A stretch of DNA of 64,000 bases. Origin: G963666895 sp963666895. Lineage in GTDB: Bacteria > Desulfobacterota > Desulfovibrionia > Desulfovibrionales > Desulfovibrionaceae. Where the stretch lies: positions 124,001-188,000 of the forward strand of contig CAXXNS010000001.1 in NCBI GenBank assembly GCA_963666895.2. The letters are read 5' to 3'. The notes below the pieces were generated by a model. The model was not told the origin of the DNA, did not search any database, and was given only the letters and a program-made list of their open reading frames with translations. The translations under genes were made by a program, and so were the position numbers. Below are positions 19,447 through 28,095 of this stretch, piece by piece; position 1 is the stretch's first letter, and the number at the start of each line of letters is the position of its first letter.

Positions 19447-21114
19447 TTAAGAGAATAATTTGATATCCGCGGCCACAACGCCAGTAATATGGCCGTTGTT
19501 CATCATGGGCACGGAAATGGTCAGACAGTAGTCCTCCGAGGCTTCCGAAAGATAGATGGGCGAGACGTAGACCCCACGGTTGCGCACCGCGCCCTGGAAC
19601 CAGGGCCGGGAGTCCCAGCTGCGGCCCAGGGCCGAACCGCCGCCGCTGGACTTGAAGCTCGCCGAGGCGATGTTCTCGGTCACCTGCACCCCGTGGCCGT
19701 CCGTGACGTAGACCAATTCAAGAAAGGCGTGCTCGGCCACCATGCGCTGCATGAGCTGCTCCATGCGGGAGCGGTCCAGGGAGAGCATGTCCGGGCTGGC
19801 GGCCAGGGACTCCACCAGCTCCTGGGCCTCGCCCTTGCCGATGAGCTGGAACACGCCGGACAGCTTGACCAGCTCCTCCACCTGGGAGGTCAGCCGCTCC
19901 ACCGCTGACGAGGCCCGCTCCATGCCCTGGGCCGTGCGTTCGGACACCTCCCGCACCTGGTCCACGGAGCGGCGCACCTCCTCGCCCACGGCCGACTGCT
20001 CTTCCGCGGCCGCGGCAATGGCCCGGATCTGGTCCGTGGTCCGGTCCACCAGGGAAACAATGCCTTCCAGGGACTTGCCCGACTCCGCGCCCAGGCCCGA
20101 AGCCACGTCCACGGCCTCGGCCGCGGACTCCATCTCCTGCACGCTGGCGCCGATGTCGTCCTGGATGGTGCGCACCACCTGGCCCACCTCGCCGGTGGCG
20201 TGCATGGTCTTCTCGGCCAGTTTGCGCACCTCGTCGGCCACCACGGCGAAGCCGCGGCCGGCCTCGCCGGCCCGGGCCGCCTCGATGGCCGCGTTCAGGG
20301 CCAGCAGGTTGGTCTGGTCCGCGATGTCGGAGATCACGCCCATGACCTTGCCGATGGACTGGGCCCGCTCCCCGAGCCCGGCGATGCGCGCCTTGAGGGC
20401 CTGGGTCCGGGTGCGCACGGACTCGATGGATTCCACGGCCCGGGCCACCACGTCCGCGCCCTGCCCGGCCCGCTCCCGGGTCTGGCCGGCCACGGTGGAG
20501 GTCTCCGAAGCGTTGCGGCTGACCTCGATGACCGCGGCGGCCACCTCGTCCATGGCCTGGGCCGTGCGGGCCACCTGGTCGCGCTGCACGGCCGCGCCCT
20601 CGTCCACCTGGGCCACTTCCTCGGCCAGGGCGGACGACGCGTCCTTCAGGGTGCGGGTGACCTCTTCCAGGGTCTTGGCCGCGGACACCATGCCCTCGCG
20701 CCGGACCCGGTCCGACTGCCCGGCCCGGTTTGCATCCTCGCGGGCCACGCGGGCCTCCTCGGCCCCGCGCTCGCACCGGGCAACCAGGTCGCGGCAACCG
20801 GCCCGCTCGGCCTCCAGCCGTTCCAGGACCAGGGCCACGCCCTGCTCCAGCCCGGCTTCCCGGGGGAAATCTTCGCCCAGGGCCCGGCGGACCGAGTCCA
20901 GCAGGGCCCGGGCCGGAACGTCCAGCTTGGCCCGGGCCCAGGCCCAGGCCAGGACGCCCGCGATCACGGACGCTCCCGCACCGGCCATGGCCAGCCACAA
21001 GGCCCCCGTCGAGCCCTCCGAAACAACAAAAAACAGGGCCACCAGCACCGCGGTGGCCGCAAATCCGGAAAATACGCCCATCAGCCCCAGGCTGGCGGCA
21101 ACTTGTCTGACCAT
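19447..21114 (-). CDS. Chemoreceptor with C-terminal Cache/PDC-like sensor domain
   Basis: A 555-residue protein; the start at 21114 has AAGGAAG upstream and begins MVRQVAASLGLMG. Two membrane helices (about 8-30 and 36-55) enclose almost no periplasmic loop. A cytoplasmic helical linker is followed by the methyl-accepting signalling domain, whose tip reads IADQTNLLALNAAIEAARAGEAGRG. After the signalling domain, residues about 430-555 form a Cache/PDC-like alpha/beta domain (FLELVYVTDGHGVQVTEN, SRPWFQGAVRNRGVYVSP, YCLTISVPMMNNGHITGVVAADIK, shown in part). Such a domain is usually periplasmic and N-terminal. Here it would sit in the cytoplasm, sensing an internal ligand or anchoring elsewhere. 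Confidence 0.9.
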   Translation of the reverse strand: MVRQVAASLGLMGVFSGFAATAVLVALFFVVSEGSTGALWLAMAGAGASVIAGVLAWAWARAKLDVPARALLDSVRRALGEDFPREAGLEQGVALVLERLEAERAGCRDLVARCERGAEEARVAREDANRAGQSDRVRREGMVSAAKTLEEVTRTLKDASSALAEEVAQVDEGAAVQRDQVARTAQAMDEVAAAVIEVSRNASETSTVAGQTRERAGQGADVVARAVESIESVRTRTQALKARIAGLGERAQSIGKVMGVISDIADQTNLLALNAAIEAARAGEAGRGFAVVADEVRKLAEKTMHATGEVGQVVRTIQDDIGASVQEMESAAEAVDVASGLGAESGKSLEGIVSLVDRTTDQIRAIAAAAEEQSAVGEEVRRSVDQVREVSERTAQGMERASSAVERLTSQVEELVKLSGVFQLIGKGEAQELVESLAASPDMLSLDRSRMEQLMQRMVAEHAFLELVYVTDGHGVQVTENIASASFKSSGGGSALGRSWDSRPWFQGAVRNRGVYVSPIYLSEASEDYCLTISVPMMNNGHITGVVAADIKLFS

Positions 21115-21220
21115 GCTTCTTCCTTGGAAAACGAATTCGTGCGGCCCCCTTCCACAGCCCGATTCCAAGCAATTTTCCCAACCGCGTCAAGTTCTATTTA
21201 GCTGCCCGTATTATTTTATA

Positions 21221-21246
21221 ACTTATATTACAAAAATGTAATAAGT
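21221..21246. repeat. AT-rich inverted repeat
   Basis: ACTTATATTAC (21221-21231) and GTAATAAGT (21238-21246) form an imperfect inverted repeat upstream of the chemoreceptor gene and downstream of the HD-GYP gene. It could be an operator or, on the minus strand, a weak terminator for the HD-GYP gene. Confidence 0.35.
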
Positions 21247-21301
21247 GAGAAACGCAGGCCGCACAGGGCCCCGGGCACATGACGAAAACGCGGAGCGGGG
21301 G

Positions 21302-22282
21302 TCAGCTCATGAGGCGGGCGCCCTCGAGCACGAAGACCAGGCGCTTGTACAGATCCTTGTCAAAGGCTCCGGGCATGGCGTCACGCATGATGCGCATGGC
21401 CTCGAAGGGGGACAGGGCTTCGGCCCAGGCCTTGTCCGTGGTCAGGGCGTCGTACACGTTGGCGATGGACAGGGCGCGGACCTCGTAGGGGATGTCGTGG
21501 CCCGTGAGCCCGCCCGGATAGCCCGAGCCATCGAACTTCTCGTGGTGGAAGATGATGCAGTTGGTGGCCAGGGCAGGCAGCTCCAAGTGGGCGCAGAGGC
21601 GGATGCCCTTGGCCGGGTGGGTCTTGAGGATCTCCCACTCGGCCGGGGTCAGTTCGGACGGGTTCTTGTTCAGGATGTCCCCGGACACCTCGGTCTTGCC
21701 GATGTCGTGCAGGAGCGCGCCCATGCCCACGGCGATCATGTCCTTGTACTCCATGTCGCGGCGGTTGCGGAGCATGGCGATGAGCAGGACCATGGTCTGG
21801 ATGGAGTGGGAGTAGGACTTGTAGGTGTGGGAGATGTACTGGGACACCGAGCGCAGGGCCTCGGCGTTGGACAAAAACTTGATCCCGGCCCGCACGATGT
21901 GCTTCATCTCGTCGTAGCGGTGCGGGGTCAGGGGCTTGGGCAGCCGCGAGGTGAAGGCCTTCTGCATGACCGAGGCGGAGATGTTGAAGAACACCTTGGC
22001 CCGGGCCTTGATAGGCACCCGCTCGGCGGCCAGGAACTCGCCCAGGTTGCGGGCCAGGTAGGACTCGTACTCGGTCTTCTGGCCCGTGGGCACGTAGAAG
22101 TCCGTGACCTCCAGGACCTGGGCCAGCTTCTCCTCGCCGAACCCCTCGCCCTTGCGGCAATAGAGCAGGTACTTGTTGCCCCGCTTGAGGTACAGGTCGA
22201 AGTGTCCCGTGGTCCCGGGCAGGATGGTCAGGGCCTGGATGGAAAAGAATTCTTCCCGCTTGGGAACTACAGCTTCCGCCAT
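21302..22282 (-). CDS. HD-GYP domain protein (predicted c-di-GMP phosphodiesterase)
   Basis: A 326-residue protein, no membrane segment. The start at 22282 begins MAEAVVPKREEFF with AAGG upstream. The N-terminal 120 residues are a DUF-like sensor or PilZ-sized region (FSIQALTILPGTTGHFDLYL...) of unknown ligand. From about 165 the HD-GYP domain shows HSIQTMVLLIAML, ALLHDIGKTEVS (the HD pair), THPAKGIRLC, and HHEKFDGSGYPGGL (the GYP loop), so metal binding and activity are likely. Such enzymes hydrolyse c-di-GMP. It sits near a GGDEF-derived gene on the same strand and may act on the same second messenger. Confidence 0.88.
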   Translation of the reverse strand: MAEAVVPKREEFFSIQALTILPGTTGHFDLYLKRGNKYLLYCRKGEGFGEEKLAQVLEVTDFYVPTGQKTEYESYLARNLGEFLAAERVPIKARAKVFFNISASVMQKAFTSRLPKPLTPHRYDEMKHIVRAGIKFLSNAEALRSVSQYISHTYKSYSHSIQTMVLLIAMLRNRRDMEYKDMIAVGMGALLHDIGKTEVSGDILNKNPSELTPAEWEILKTHPAKGIRLCAHLELPALATNCIIFHHEKFDGSGYPGGLTGHDIPYEVRALSIANVYDALTTDKAWAEALSPFEAMRIMRDAMPGAFDKDLYKRLVFVLEGARLMS

Positions 22283-22363
22283 TATTTTACCTTGCCCCAG
22301 GAGGCCGGGAGTTGGCAAGGGGGGCGGCTCCGTCGATTCGCCGCGTTGTCCCCGGGGGCCTCG

Positions 22364-22885
22364 TCAGATCGACAACTTCATGGCCACCCGGTTGTTCAGG
22401 CCGCGTTTGCTCTCTTCATGCAATATATCTTCTATGAATCGGGGACGCTCCCTTGCTTCCAATGTCTGGAATCCAAGTTTTTCATAAAAGGGCGCGTTCC
22501 ACTGCACATGGGAAAAAGTGGTCAGATAGAGCCCCGCCAGGCCCATGTCCCGAACCTGTCCGATGACGCGGTGGACCAGCGCCGTGCCGATCCCCTTTTG
22601 GCCATGGTCGGGATGCACGTCCACCTGGGCCAGCAGGGCGAAGCCGTCCACCATTCGCAGGAGAGCGTAGCCCACCGGATTGTTCCCGTGGTCCAGGGCC
22701 ACCCAGAGCATCCCCTCCTCCTCGGCCGACTGGAGCACGTCCAGGGGAAGGCAGTCCGACAAAATGGATTCCGGGATCGAGCCCGGCGGGAAAAGAGCGG
22801 CCGCGGCCAACTCGATATCGCTCAGCAATGGAACGTGTTCAGGTCCGGCCCGATGGACGGCGTAGCCCTTGGGAACGGAAACCAC
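22364..22885 (-). CDS. GNAT family N-acetyltransferase
   Basis: A 173-residue protein with the GNAT fold. WVALDHGNNPVGYALLRMVDGFALLAQV forms the central strands (shown in two parts in the family logo), VHPDHGQKGIGTALVHRVI is the acetyl-CoA pyrophosphate loop (Q/RxxGxG/A), and LYLTTFSHVQWNAPFYEKLGF the final strand-helix. The substrate is unknown. The start appears to be GTG at 22885, close behind the stop of the GGDEF-TPR gene (15 bases), with GAGG some 15 bases upstream, so the start is uncertain. Confidence 0.82.
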   Translation of the reverse strand: MVSVPKGYAVHRAGPEHVPLLSDIELAAAALFPPGSIPESILSDCLPLDVLQSAEEEGMLWVALDHGNNPVGYALLRMVDGFALLAQVDVHPDHGQKGIGTALVHRVIGQVRDMGLAGLYLTTFSHVQWNAPFYEKLGFQTLEARERPRFIEDILHEESKRGLNNRVAMKLSI

Positions 22886-22900
22886 GGGATCGTCCAGGCC

Positions 22901-25414
22901 TCAGACCACCCGCTTCCGCCCGGCCACCTTGTCCGCCTCCTCGTCCTTGCCCTGTTCGCGCAGGGCGCGTTCCAGGATGTCCCAGTACGCGGACTTGTGC
23001 GGCATGAGCGCGGCGGACTGCCGGGCCAGGACCTCGGCGATCTGCGGATCCTCGCCCGAATCCAGGTACAGCTTGGCCAGCAGATGCATGGCCGCCCCGT
23101 CGTTGTGGTTGGCCTTGAGCGCCAGATGCAGGAACTCCCGCGCCTCCTCCTTCTCGCCCTTGGCCAGGGCCAGCCGGGCCAGGTGGCGCATGGACAACGG
23201 CTCGCCCCCGGGCAGGCGCGAGGCCTCCTCGAAGAGCTTGCGGGCCGCGTCCAGGTCGCCGCGCTTCTCGGCCAGGGAGGCCAGGCGGATGCGCGCGAAC
23301 ACGTGGGTCGGGTCCAGGTCCAATGCGGCCTCGAAGGCCTTGCGGGCCGCGTCCAGGCTGCCCAGCCGCAGCAGGGCCCAGCCCAGGTTGTAGCGGGCCA
23401 TGAGGTTGTCGGGCTCGGCCTCGGCCACGCGCTCGAACTCGCGCCGGGCCTCCTCGAACCGGCCCAACTGGGCCAGGGCCACGCCCAGGGAGTTGCGGGC
23501 GAGCCGGTTGTCCTGGTCGGCCAGCAGGGCAAGCTTGTACTCCTCCACCGCGCCGTACAGGTCGCCCTCGCTGGAGCGCTTGTCCGCGGAGATGTTCATG
23601 GAGATGGAGTCGAACGCGGCCAGCCTGGGCTCGGGCAGGAGCAGGGCGTGGTCCAGGGCCTTGCGGCACATGTCCATGACCTCGGCCCGGTTGAAGGACA
23701 GGCACGGATACTGGGCCACGCCCGCGGCCAGCTCGAAGCCGTGCCTGGTCCGGGCGTCGGCCTCCACGCGGCCGAGCTTGTCCACCACCTGGTCCGCCCC
23801 AAGGCCGGGCAGGAACCAGACCGCGGCGGACAGGCCGAAGCGGCCGCCCGTGCCGAAGTCCGGGCCCAGGGCGTTGGCCATGAGGTCGCCCACGGTCTTG
23901 AGCCGGGCGTCCATGTACTGCTGGAAGGTGCCGGAGCGCTCCTGGGGCTTTTCCAGAACCTTGACCAGGGCCAGGGAAAAGACCTCGGGCTCGGCGCGCC
24001 AGCCCGCCCAGAGGGTGGAGAAATCGCGGAATTCGTACAGTCCGGTCACGGGATGGATATGCACGCTGCGGCCCTCCTCGGCCTCGGCGTCAAAGGGGCT
24101 CTCGCCCTCGATGGTCAGGTTCAGGCCGTCGCCCGGGCGCGGCTTGTCCCCGGGATCGGCCAGGTGCAGCACCTCGGCGAAGCCCATCTCCTCCTGCACG
24201 TCGATGAGCACCACCTCGCCCCGGAACACGGCCGGGGCCCGTCCGGTGATGCGCTCGTCCTCGTGCATGGACGCCTCCACCTCCCGGCCGCCGGCCTTGA
24301 CCAGGAAGCGCTGGCCGGGCCGTGCGCCCACGGACGTGCCCAGGCTGACGGCCAGCCGGTTCATGGGCAGCTCCTCCAGCACCCGGCCGCCGCGGCGCAG
24401 GATGTCCGAGAAGGCGAAGACCCGGTTGCGGCCGTGGAACTTGGCCGTGAACACGGCCTTGTTGGCCTGCCTGAGCAGGATGCGGGCCTGCTCCACGGGG
24501 CGGCGCATGAGCTGCGGGCCGGACAGGCCCAGGGGGTAGCCCACCGTGCCCAGGCTGGCGGTGATGGAGATGCGGTCGCCCGTGACCTCGTCGTCAAAGG
24601 ACAGCTTGGACACCGAGGAGCGGAACAATTCGGCCAGCTGGAACGTGGCCCTGGGCCCGGCGTCCGGGATCAGGACCGCGAAGCGGTCGTTGATGAGCCG
24701 GGCCGCGGTGACGTGCTTGGGGCTGATGAGCTTGAGCACCCGGCCCACCTCGCGGACCATCTCGTCCCCGGCCAGGTAGCCGTAGCGGTCGTTGACCCAC
24801 TGGAAGCGGTCCAGGTCCATGACGATGACGCCCAGCTGCCCGGCGAAGGCCGAGGCCCCGTTCTCGTCGCCCGGGGGCGGGCCTCCCTTGTCGGCCGAGC
24901 GGGGCGGGACCATGAGGCTGGTCTGGATGAGCTCGATCTCCCGGGTCAGCCGGGCCAGGAAATGGTCGCGGTCGGCCAACCCGGTCAGGGGGTCGGTCAC
25001 GGCCCGCTTGTAGAGCAGGATCTTTTCCAGCTGGGCCCGGGCCAGGGCGGCCAGGTAGGGCGGCAGGGCCTTGGGCGCGGACAATTTCACGCCCCGGGCC
25101 ACGAAGTAGCCCAGGGGCTCGCCCATGTCCGGGCCGGGCTCCTCCAGGGTCAGGGGCAGGATGAGTTCCCCGTCGTCCGGCCGGTATTCCGGCCGGCAGC
25201 CCTTGCGGCGCAGCTGCTCGGCCAAGGATTGGGGAAAGAACAGGGAATAGGACGAAAACGGGAGGAACTCGGCGATGGCGTCCTTGAGCGTGTGCTCGAA
25301 GTCGATGAGGTCCTGGGTGGTCAGGGTCTGGCCCGCGTCGAGGCCTGTGTCGGAGCCCGAATCCGGGCCCGAGTCCATGTAGGGGTCGCGGAGAAGGTCG
25401 TCAAAGGGCTTCAT
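22901..25414 (-). CDS. Tandem degenerate GGDEF-domain protein with C-terminal TPRs
   Basis: An 837-residue soluble protein. After an N-terminal region (1-135), a diguanylate-cyclase-like domain begins with DPLTGLADRDHF (141-152) and has VIVMDLDRFQWVNDRYGY. Where the GGDEF loop should be it reads RLINDRFAVLIP (239-250), so the active site is lost. An insertion-like beta region follows (about 350-440), then a second GGDEF-like domain starting VTGLYEFRDF, with GRFGLSAAVWFLPG in place of the signature. Five or more TPR units (from about 605) complete the protein. It is therefore probably a c-di-GMP or protein-binding scaffold, not an enzyme. It lies upstream of the GNAT and HD-GYP genes on the same strand. 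Confidence 0.82.
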   Translation of the reverse strand: MKPFDDLLRDPYMDSGPDSGSDTGLDAGQTLTTQDLIDFEHTLKDAIAEFLPFSSYSLFFPQSLAEQLRRKGCRPEYRPDDGELILPLTLEEPGPDMGEPLGYFVARGVKLSAPKALPPYLAALARAQLEKILLYKRAVTDPLTGLADRDHFLARLTREIELIQTSLMVPPRSADKGGPPPGDENGASAFAGQLGVIVMDLDRFQWVNDRYGYLAGDEMVREVGRVLKLISPKHVTAARLINDRFAVLIPDAGPRATFQLAELFRSSVSKLSFDDEVTGDRISITASLGTVGYPLGLSGPQLMRRPVEQARILLRQANKAVFTAKFHGRNRVFAFSDILRRGGRVLEELPMNRLAVSLGTSVGARPGQRFLVKAGGREVEASMHEDERITGRAPAVFRGEVVLIDVQEEMGFAEVLHLADPGDKPRPGDGLNLTIEGESPFDAEAEEGRSVHIHPVTGLYEFRDFSTLWAGWRAEPEVFSLALVKVLEKPQERSGTFQQYMDARLKTVGDLMANALGPDFGTGGRFGLSAAVWFLPGLGADQVVDKLGRVEADARTRHGFELAAGVAQYPCLSFNRAEVMDMCRKALDHALLLPEPRLAAFDSISMNISADKRSSEGDLYGAVEEYKLALLADQDNRLARNSLGVALAQLGRFEEARREFERVAEAEPDNLMARYNLGWALLRLGSLDAARKAFEAALDLDPTHVFARIRLASLAEKRGDLDAARKLFEEASRLPGGEPLSMRHLARLALAKGEKEEAREFLHLALKANHNDGAAMHLLAKLYLDSGEDPQIAEVLARQSAALMPHKSAYWDILERALREQGKDEEADKVAGRKRVV

Positions 25415-25565
25415 GCGCCCACCCTATCCTGCACGCGGCTTGTAGACAAGACACCCGGCCGGGATTCATTCGGCTGGACATCCACAACCAAAAAGCGTAG
25501 CTCTGATCCCCTCCGGAGCCTTATCCAACAGAAATCACCCCAAAACCTTGCCGTTGAGACGCTCT

Positions 25566-26414
25566 ATGGACATCATACACGATCCCAAAGCCTTCCAACG
25601 GGTTTGCCGCGACCTGCGGCGACAGGGCAGGACCACGGCCCTGGCCCCGACCATGGGCTTTTTCCACGCCGGGCACCTGTCCCTCATGGACAAGGCCCGC
25701 GAGTTGGCCGACACGGTCATAGTCTCCCTGTTCGTCAACCCCACCCAGTTCGGACCCACCGAGGACCTGGACAAGTACCCCCGCGACCCGGACCGGGACG
25801 CGGAGCTGGCCCGGGAGCACGGGGTGGACATCCTGTTCACGCCCGACCCGAACACCATGTACCGGCCCGGCCACGCCACCTGGGTCCAGGTGCCCGAGCT
25901 GTCCACCGGGCTCTGCGGAGCCTCCCGGCCCACCCACTTCCGGGGCGTGTGCACCGTGGTCGGCAAGCTTTTCCACCTGGCCGACCCGACCTACGCCGTG
26001 TTCGGGCAAAAGGACTGGCAGCAGCTGGCCATCATCCGGCGCATGGTCAAGGATCTGGACTTCGACGTCGAGATCGTGGGCGTGCCCATCGTGCGCGAGC
26101 CCGACGGCCTGGCCCTGAGTTCCCGCAACGTGAACCTGGACCCGGACGAGCGGGCCCAGGCCCCGGCCATCCAGTCCGGGCTCCAGGCCATGGCCCAACG
26201 GGTCCTCTCGGGCGAACTGTCCGCCGACGCGCTCCTGTCCGGCCTGCGCGCGTATTACGAGGAGCACCTGCCCCTGGGCCGCGTGGACTACGCCGAACTG
26301 GTGGACCCGGACAGCCTGGAGCCGGTCAGCCGGATCGCCGAGCCGGTGCTGGCGGCCGTGGCCGTGCACATGAAACGGGCACGGCTCATAGACAATCTTC
26401 TTGTAGAGGTGTAA
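25566..26414 (+). CDS. panC: Pantothenate synthetase
   Basis: A 282-residue enzyme joining pantoate and beta-alanine with ATP, via a pantoyl-adenylate. The signature regions are LAPTMGFFHAGHLSL (HAGH nucleotide-binding motif, 34-37), VSLFVNPTQFGPTEDLDKYPR, FGQKDWQQLAIIRRMVKDL and VREPDGLALSSRNVNL (KMSKS-like loop). ATG at 25566 gives the family-like start MDIIHDPKAF; an upstream TTG is less likely. panD follows after 3 bases, so beta-alanine supply and use are encoded together. Confidence 0.97.
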   Translation: MDIIHDPKAFQRVCRDLRRQGRTTALAPTMGFFHAGHLSLMDKARELADTVIVSLFVNPTQFGPTEDLDKYPRDPDRDAELAREHGVDILFTPDPNTMYRPGHATWVQVPELSTGLCGASRPTHFRGVCTVVGKLFHLADPTYAVFGQKDWQQLAIIRRMVKDLDFDVEIVGVPIVREPDGLALSSRNVNLDPDERAQAPAIQSGLQAMAQRVLSGELSADALLSGLRAYYEEHLPLGRVDYAELVDPDSLEPVSRIAEPVLAAVAVHMKRARLIDNLLVEV

Positions 26415-26417
26415 ATA

Positions 26418-26810
26418 GTGCCCGCGCGTTGCTACCTGTGGGGCAAGCTCCACGGAGCCACGATCACCGCCGCCAACCGAGAGTACCAGGGCAGCCTGTC
26501 CATCGACCCGGCGCTCATGCGGGCGGCGGATATCCGCCCCTTTGAGCGCATCGACGTCTACAACCTGGACAACGGCGAAAGGCTGACCACCTACGCCATC
26601 GCCGGGGCTCCCGAGGAGATCGCGCTCAACGGCGCGGCCGCGCTCAAGGGCGCGGTGGGCCAGCGGGTCATCGTGGCCAGCTACGCCTGGCTGAGCGAAG
26701 AGGAAGCCCGCGCCCACGCACCCCGCGTGGTCCTGGTGAAACAAGACAACACGCCGGACCGGCGAGTGGAATACGAACCCGGCGTTGCGGGCCCGACGAA
26801 AACCCCGTAG
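26418..26810 (+). CDS. panD: Aspartate 1-decarboxylase (pyruvoyl enzyme)
   Basis: A 130-residue proenzyme that makes beta-alanine for pantothenate. Self-cleavage is expected at the Gly-Ser bond in YQGSLSID, forming the pyruvoyl group. The partner residues are present in DVYNLDNGERLTTYAI and GQRVIVASYAWLSEEEA. Translation begins at GTG, three bases after the panC stop, with GAGG inside the end of panC, which suggests translational coupling. Confidence 0.96.
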   Translation: MPARCYLWGKLHGATITAANREYQGSLSIDPALMRAADIRPFERIDVYNLDNGERLTTYAIAGAPEEIALNGAAALKGAVGQRVIVASYAWLSEEEARAHAPRVVLVKQDNTPDRRVEYEPGVAGPTKTP

Positions 26811-26848
26811 CGCCCGAGCCAAGGCATCATTCGACCCAGGAGGAATCC

Positions 26849-28024
26849 ATGTTTTTCTCTCCCAAAGGCAAGTACATCTTCACCTCTGAATCCGTGACCG
26901 AGGGCCATCCGGACAAGGTGGCCGACCAGATCTCCGACGCGGTCCTGGACGCGCTCATCGGCCCGGACCCCAACTCCCGCGTGGCCTGCGAGACCCTGGT
27001 CACCACGGGCATGGCCTTCATCGCCGGCGAGATCACCACCACGGCCTACGCCGACCTGCCCGAGATCGTCCGCTCCACCATCCGGGACATCGGGTACAAT
27101 TCCTCGGACAAGATGGGCTTCGACTGGGAGACCTGCGCGGTCATCTCCTCCATTGACAAGCAGTCCCCGGACATCGCCCAGGGCGTGAACCGCACCAAGC
27201 CCGAGGACCAGGGCGCCGGCGACCAGGGCATGATGTTCGGCTACGCCACCAACGAAACCGCCCCGCTCATGCCCACGCCCATCTTCCTGGCCCACAAGCT
27301 CTCCCGGCGGCTGACCTACGTGCGCAAGGAGGGCATCCTCGATTTCCTGCGGCCCGACGGCAAGACCCAGGTGGCCGTGGAGTACCGCGACGGCAAGCCC
27401 GTGCGCATCGACAACGTGGTCGTCTCGTCCCAGCACGACCCCAACATCGCCCATGCCGACCTGGTGGAGGCCATCAAGAAGGAAGTCATCTTCCACTCCC
27501 TTCCCGAGAACCTGGTAGACGACAAGCTCAAGGTCTACGTCAACCCCACCGGCCGGTTCGTCATCGGCGGCCCCGTGGGCGACTGCGGCCTGACCGGGCG
27601 CAAGATCATCCAGGACACCTACGGCGGGGCCGGAGCCCACGGCGGCGGCGCCTTCTCGGGCAAGGACCCGTCCAAGGTGGACCGCTCCGGCGCGTACATG
27701 GCCCGCTACGTGGCCAAGAACGTGGTGGCCGCGGGCCTGGCCTCCGACTGCGAGGTCCAGATCGCCTACGCCATCGGCGTGGCCCAGCCGGTCTCGGTGG
27801 TGGTCACCTCCCACGGCACGGGCGAGGTGGACGACGAAACCCTGACCAAGGCCGTGCGCGAGGTCTTCGACCTGCGGCCCTACTTCATCCAGGACCGACT
27901 CAAGCTCAGGCGCCCCATCTACCAGAAGACCACCAACTACGGCCACTTCGGCCGCGAGCGTCCCGAGTTCACCTGGGAAGCCACCGACGCGGTGGACGAC
28001 CTCAAGACCTGCTGCAAGCTGTAA
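26849..28024 (+). CDS. metK: S-adenosylmethionine synthetase
   Basis: A 391-residue enzyme making SAM from methionine and ATP. TSESVTEGHPDKVADQISDA is the N-terminal ATP site; GAGDQGMMFGYATNET, GGPVGDCGLTGRKIIQDTYGG and FSGKDPSKVDRSGAYMARY are further family blocks. The ATG has a consensus AGGAGG site. It is 38 bases downstream of panD, with no space for a SAM riboswitch. It ends at a clear terminator. Confidence 0.98.
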   Translation: MFFSPKGKYIFTSESVTEGHPDKVADQISDAVLDALIGPDPNSRVACETLVTTGMAFIAGEITTTAYADLPEIVRSTIRDIGYNSSDKMGFDWETCAVISSIDKQSPDIAQGVNRTKPEDQGAGDQGMMFGYATNETAPLMPTPIFLAHKLSRRLTYVRKEGILDFLRPDGKTQVAVEYRDGKPVRIDNVVVSSQHDPNIAHADLVEAIKKEVIFHSLPENLVDDKLKVYVNPTGRFVIGGPVGDCGLTGRKIIQDTYGGAGAHGGGAFSGKDPSKVDRSGAYMARYVAKNVVAAGLASDCEVQIAYAIGVAQPVSVVVTSHGTGEVDDETLTKAVREVFDLRPYFIQDRLKLRRPIYQKTTNYGHFGRERPEFTWEATDAVDDLKTCCKL

Positions 28025-28030
28025 AAAATG

Positions 28031-28060
28031 GGGCGGGGGCAAAACCTCCGCCCTTTTTTG
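28031..28060 (+). terminator. Rho-independent terminator of metK
   Basis: GGGCGGGGG (28031-28039) pairs with CCTCCGCCC (28045-28053) with one G-U pair around CAAAA, followed by TTTTTT. Confidence 0.92.
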
Positions 28061-28087
28061 TTGACATGAGTGTTTAGCAGCTATACA
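28061..28087 (+). promoter_or_regulatory. marR promoter overlapped by a 17-bp palindromic operator
   Basis: TTGACA at 28061-28066 and TATACA at 28082-28087 (15-base spacer) form a sigma-70-type promoter. The spacer and -10 box coincide with TGTTTAGCAGCTATACA (28071-28087), a palindrome of form TGTnTAGCnGCTAnACA with only the n positions unpaired. Its place over the promoter of a MarR gene suggests autorepression. Confidence 0.7.
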
Positions 28088-28095
28088 CATCGGTC

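Noticed and set aside
25439..25450. CTTGTAGACAAG palindrome between the GGDEF-TPR gene and panC
   Set aside because: Perfect but only 5-bp arms; too short to support an operator without further copies.
21245..26545. A 1766-codon open frame on the plus strand, and similar long antisense frames such as 4640-6475 and 6970-9864
   Set aside because: They lie opposite well-recognised genes (HD-GYP, GNAT, GGDEF-TPR, chemoreceptor, acyltransferase) and have Gly/His/Leu/Gln/Val-rich low-complexity translations. Lack of stops is an effect of high GC codon use on the other strand.
26811..26848. SAM riboswitch before metK
   Set aside because: Only 38 bases separate panD and metK, and they contain just a ribosome-binding site.
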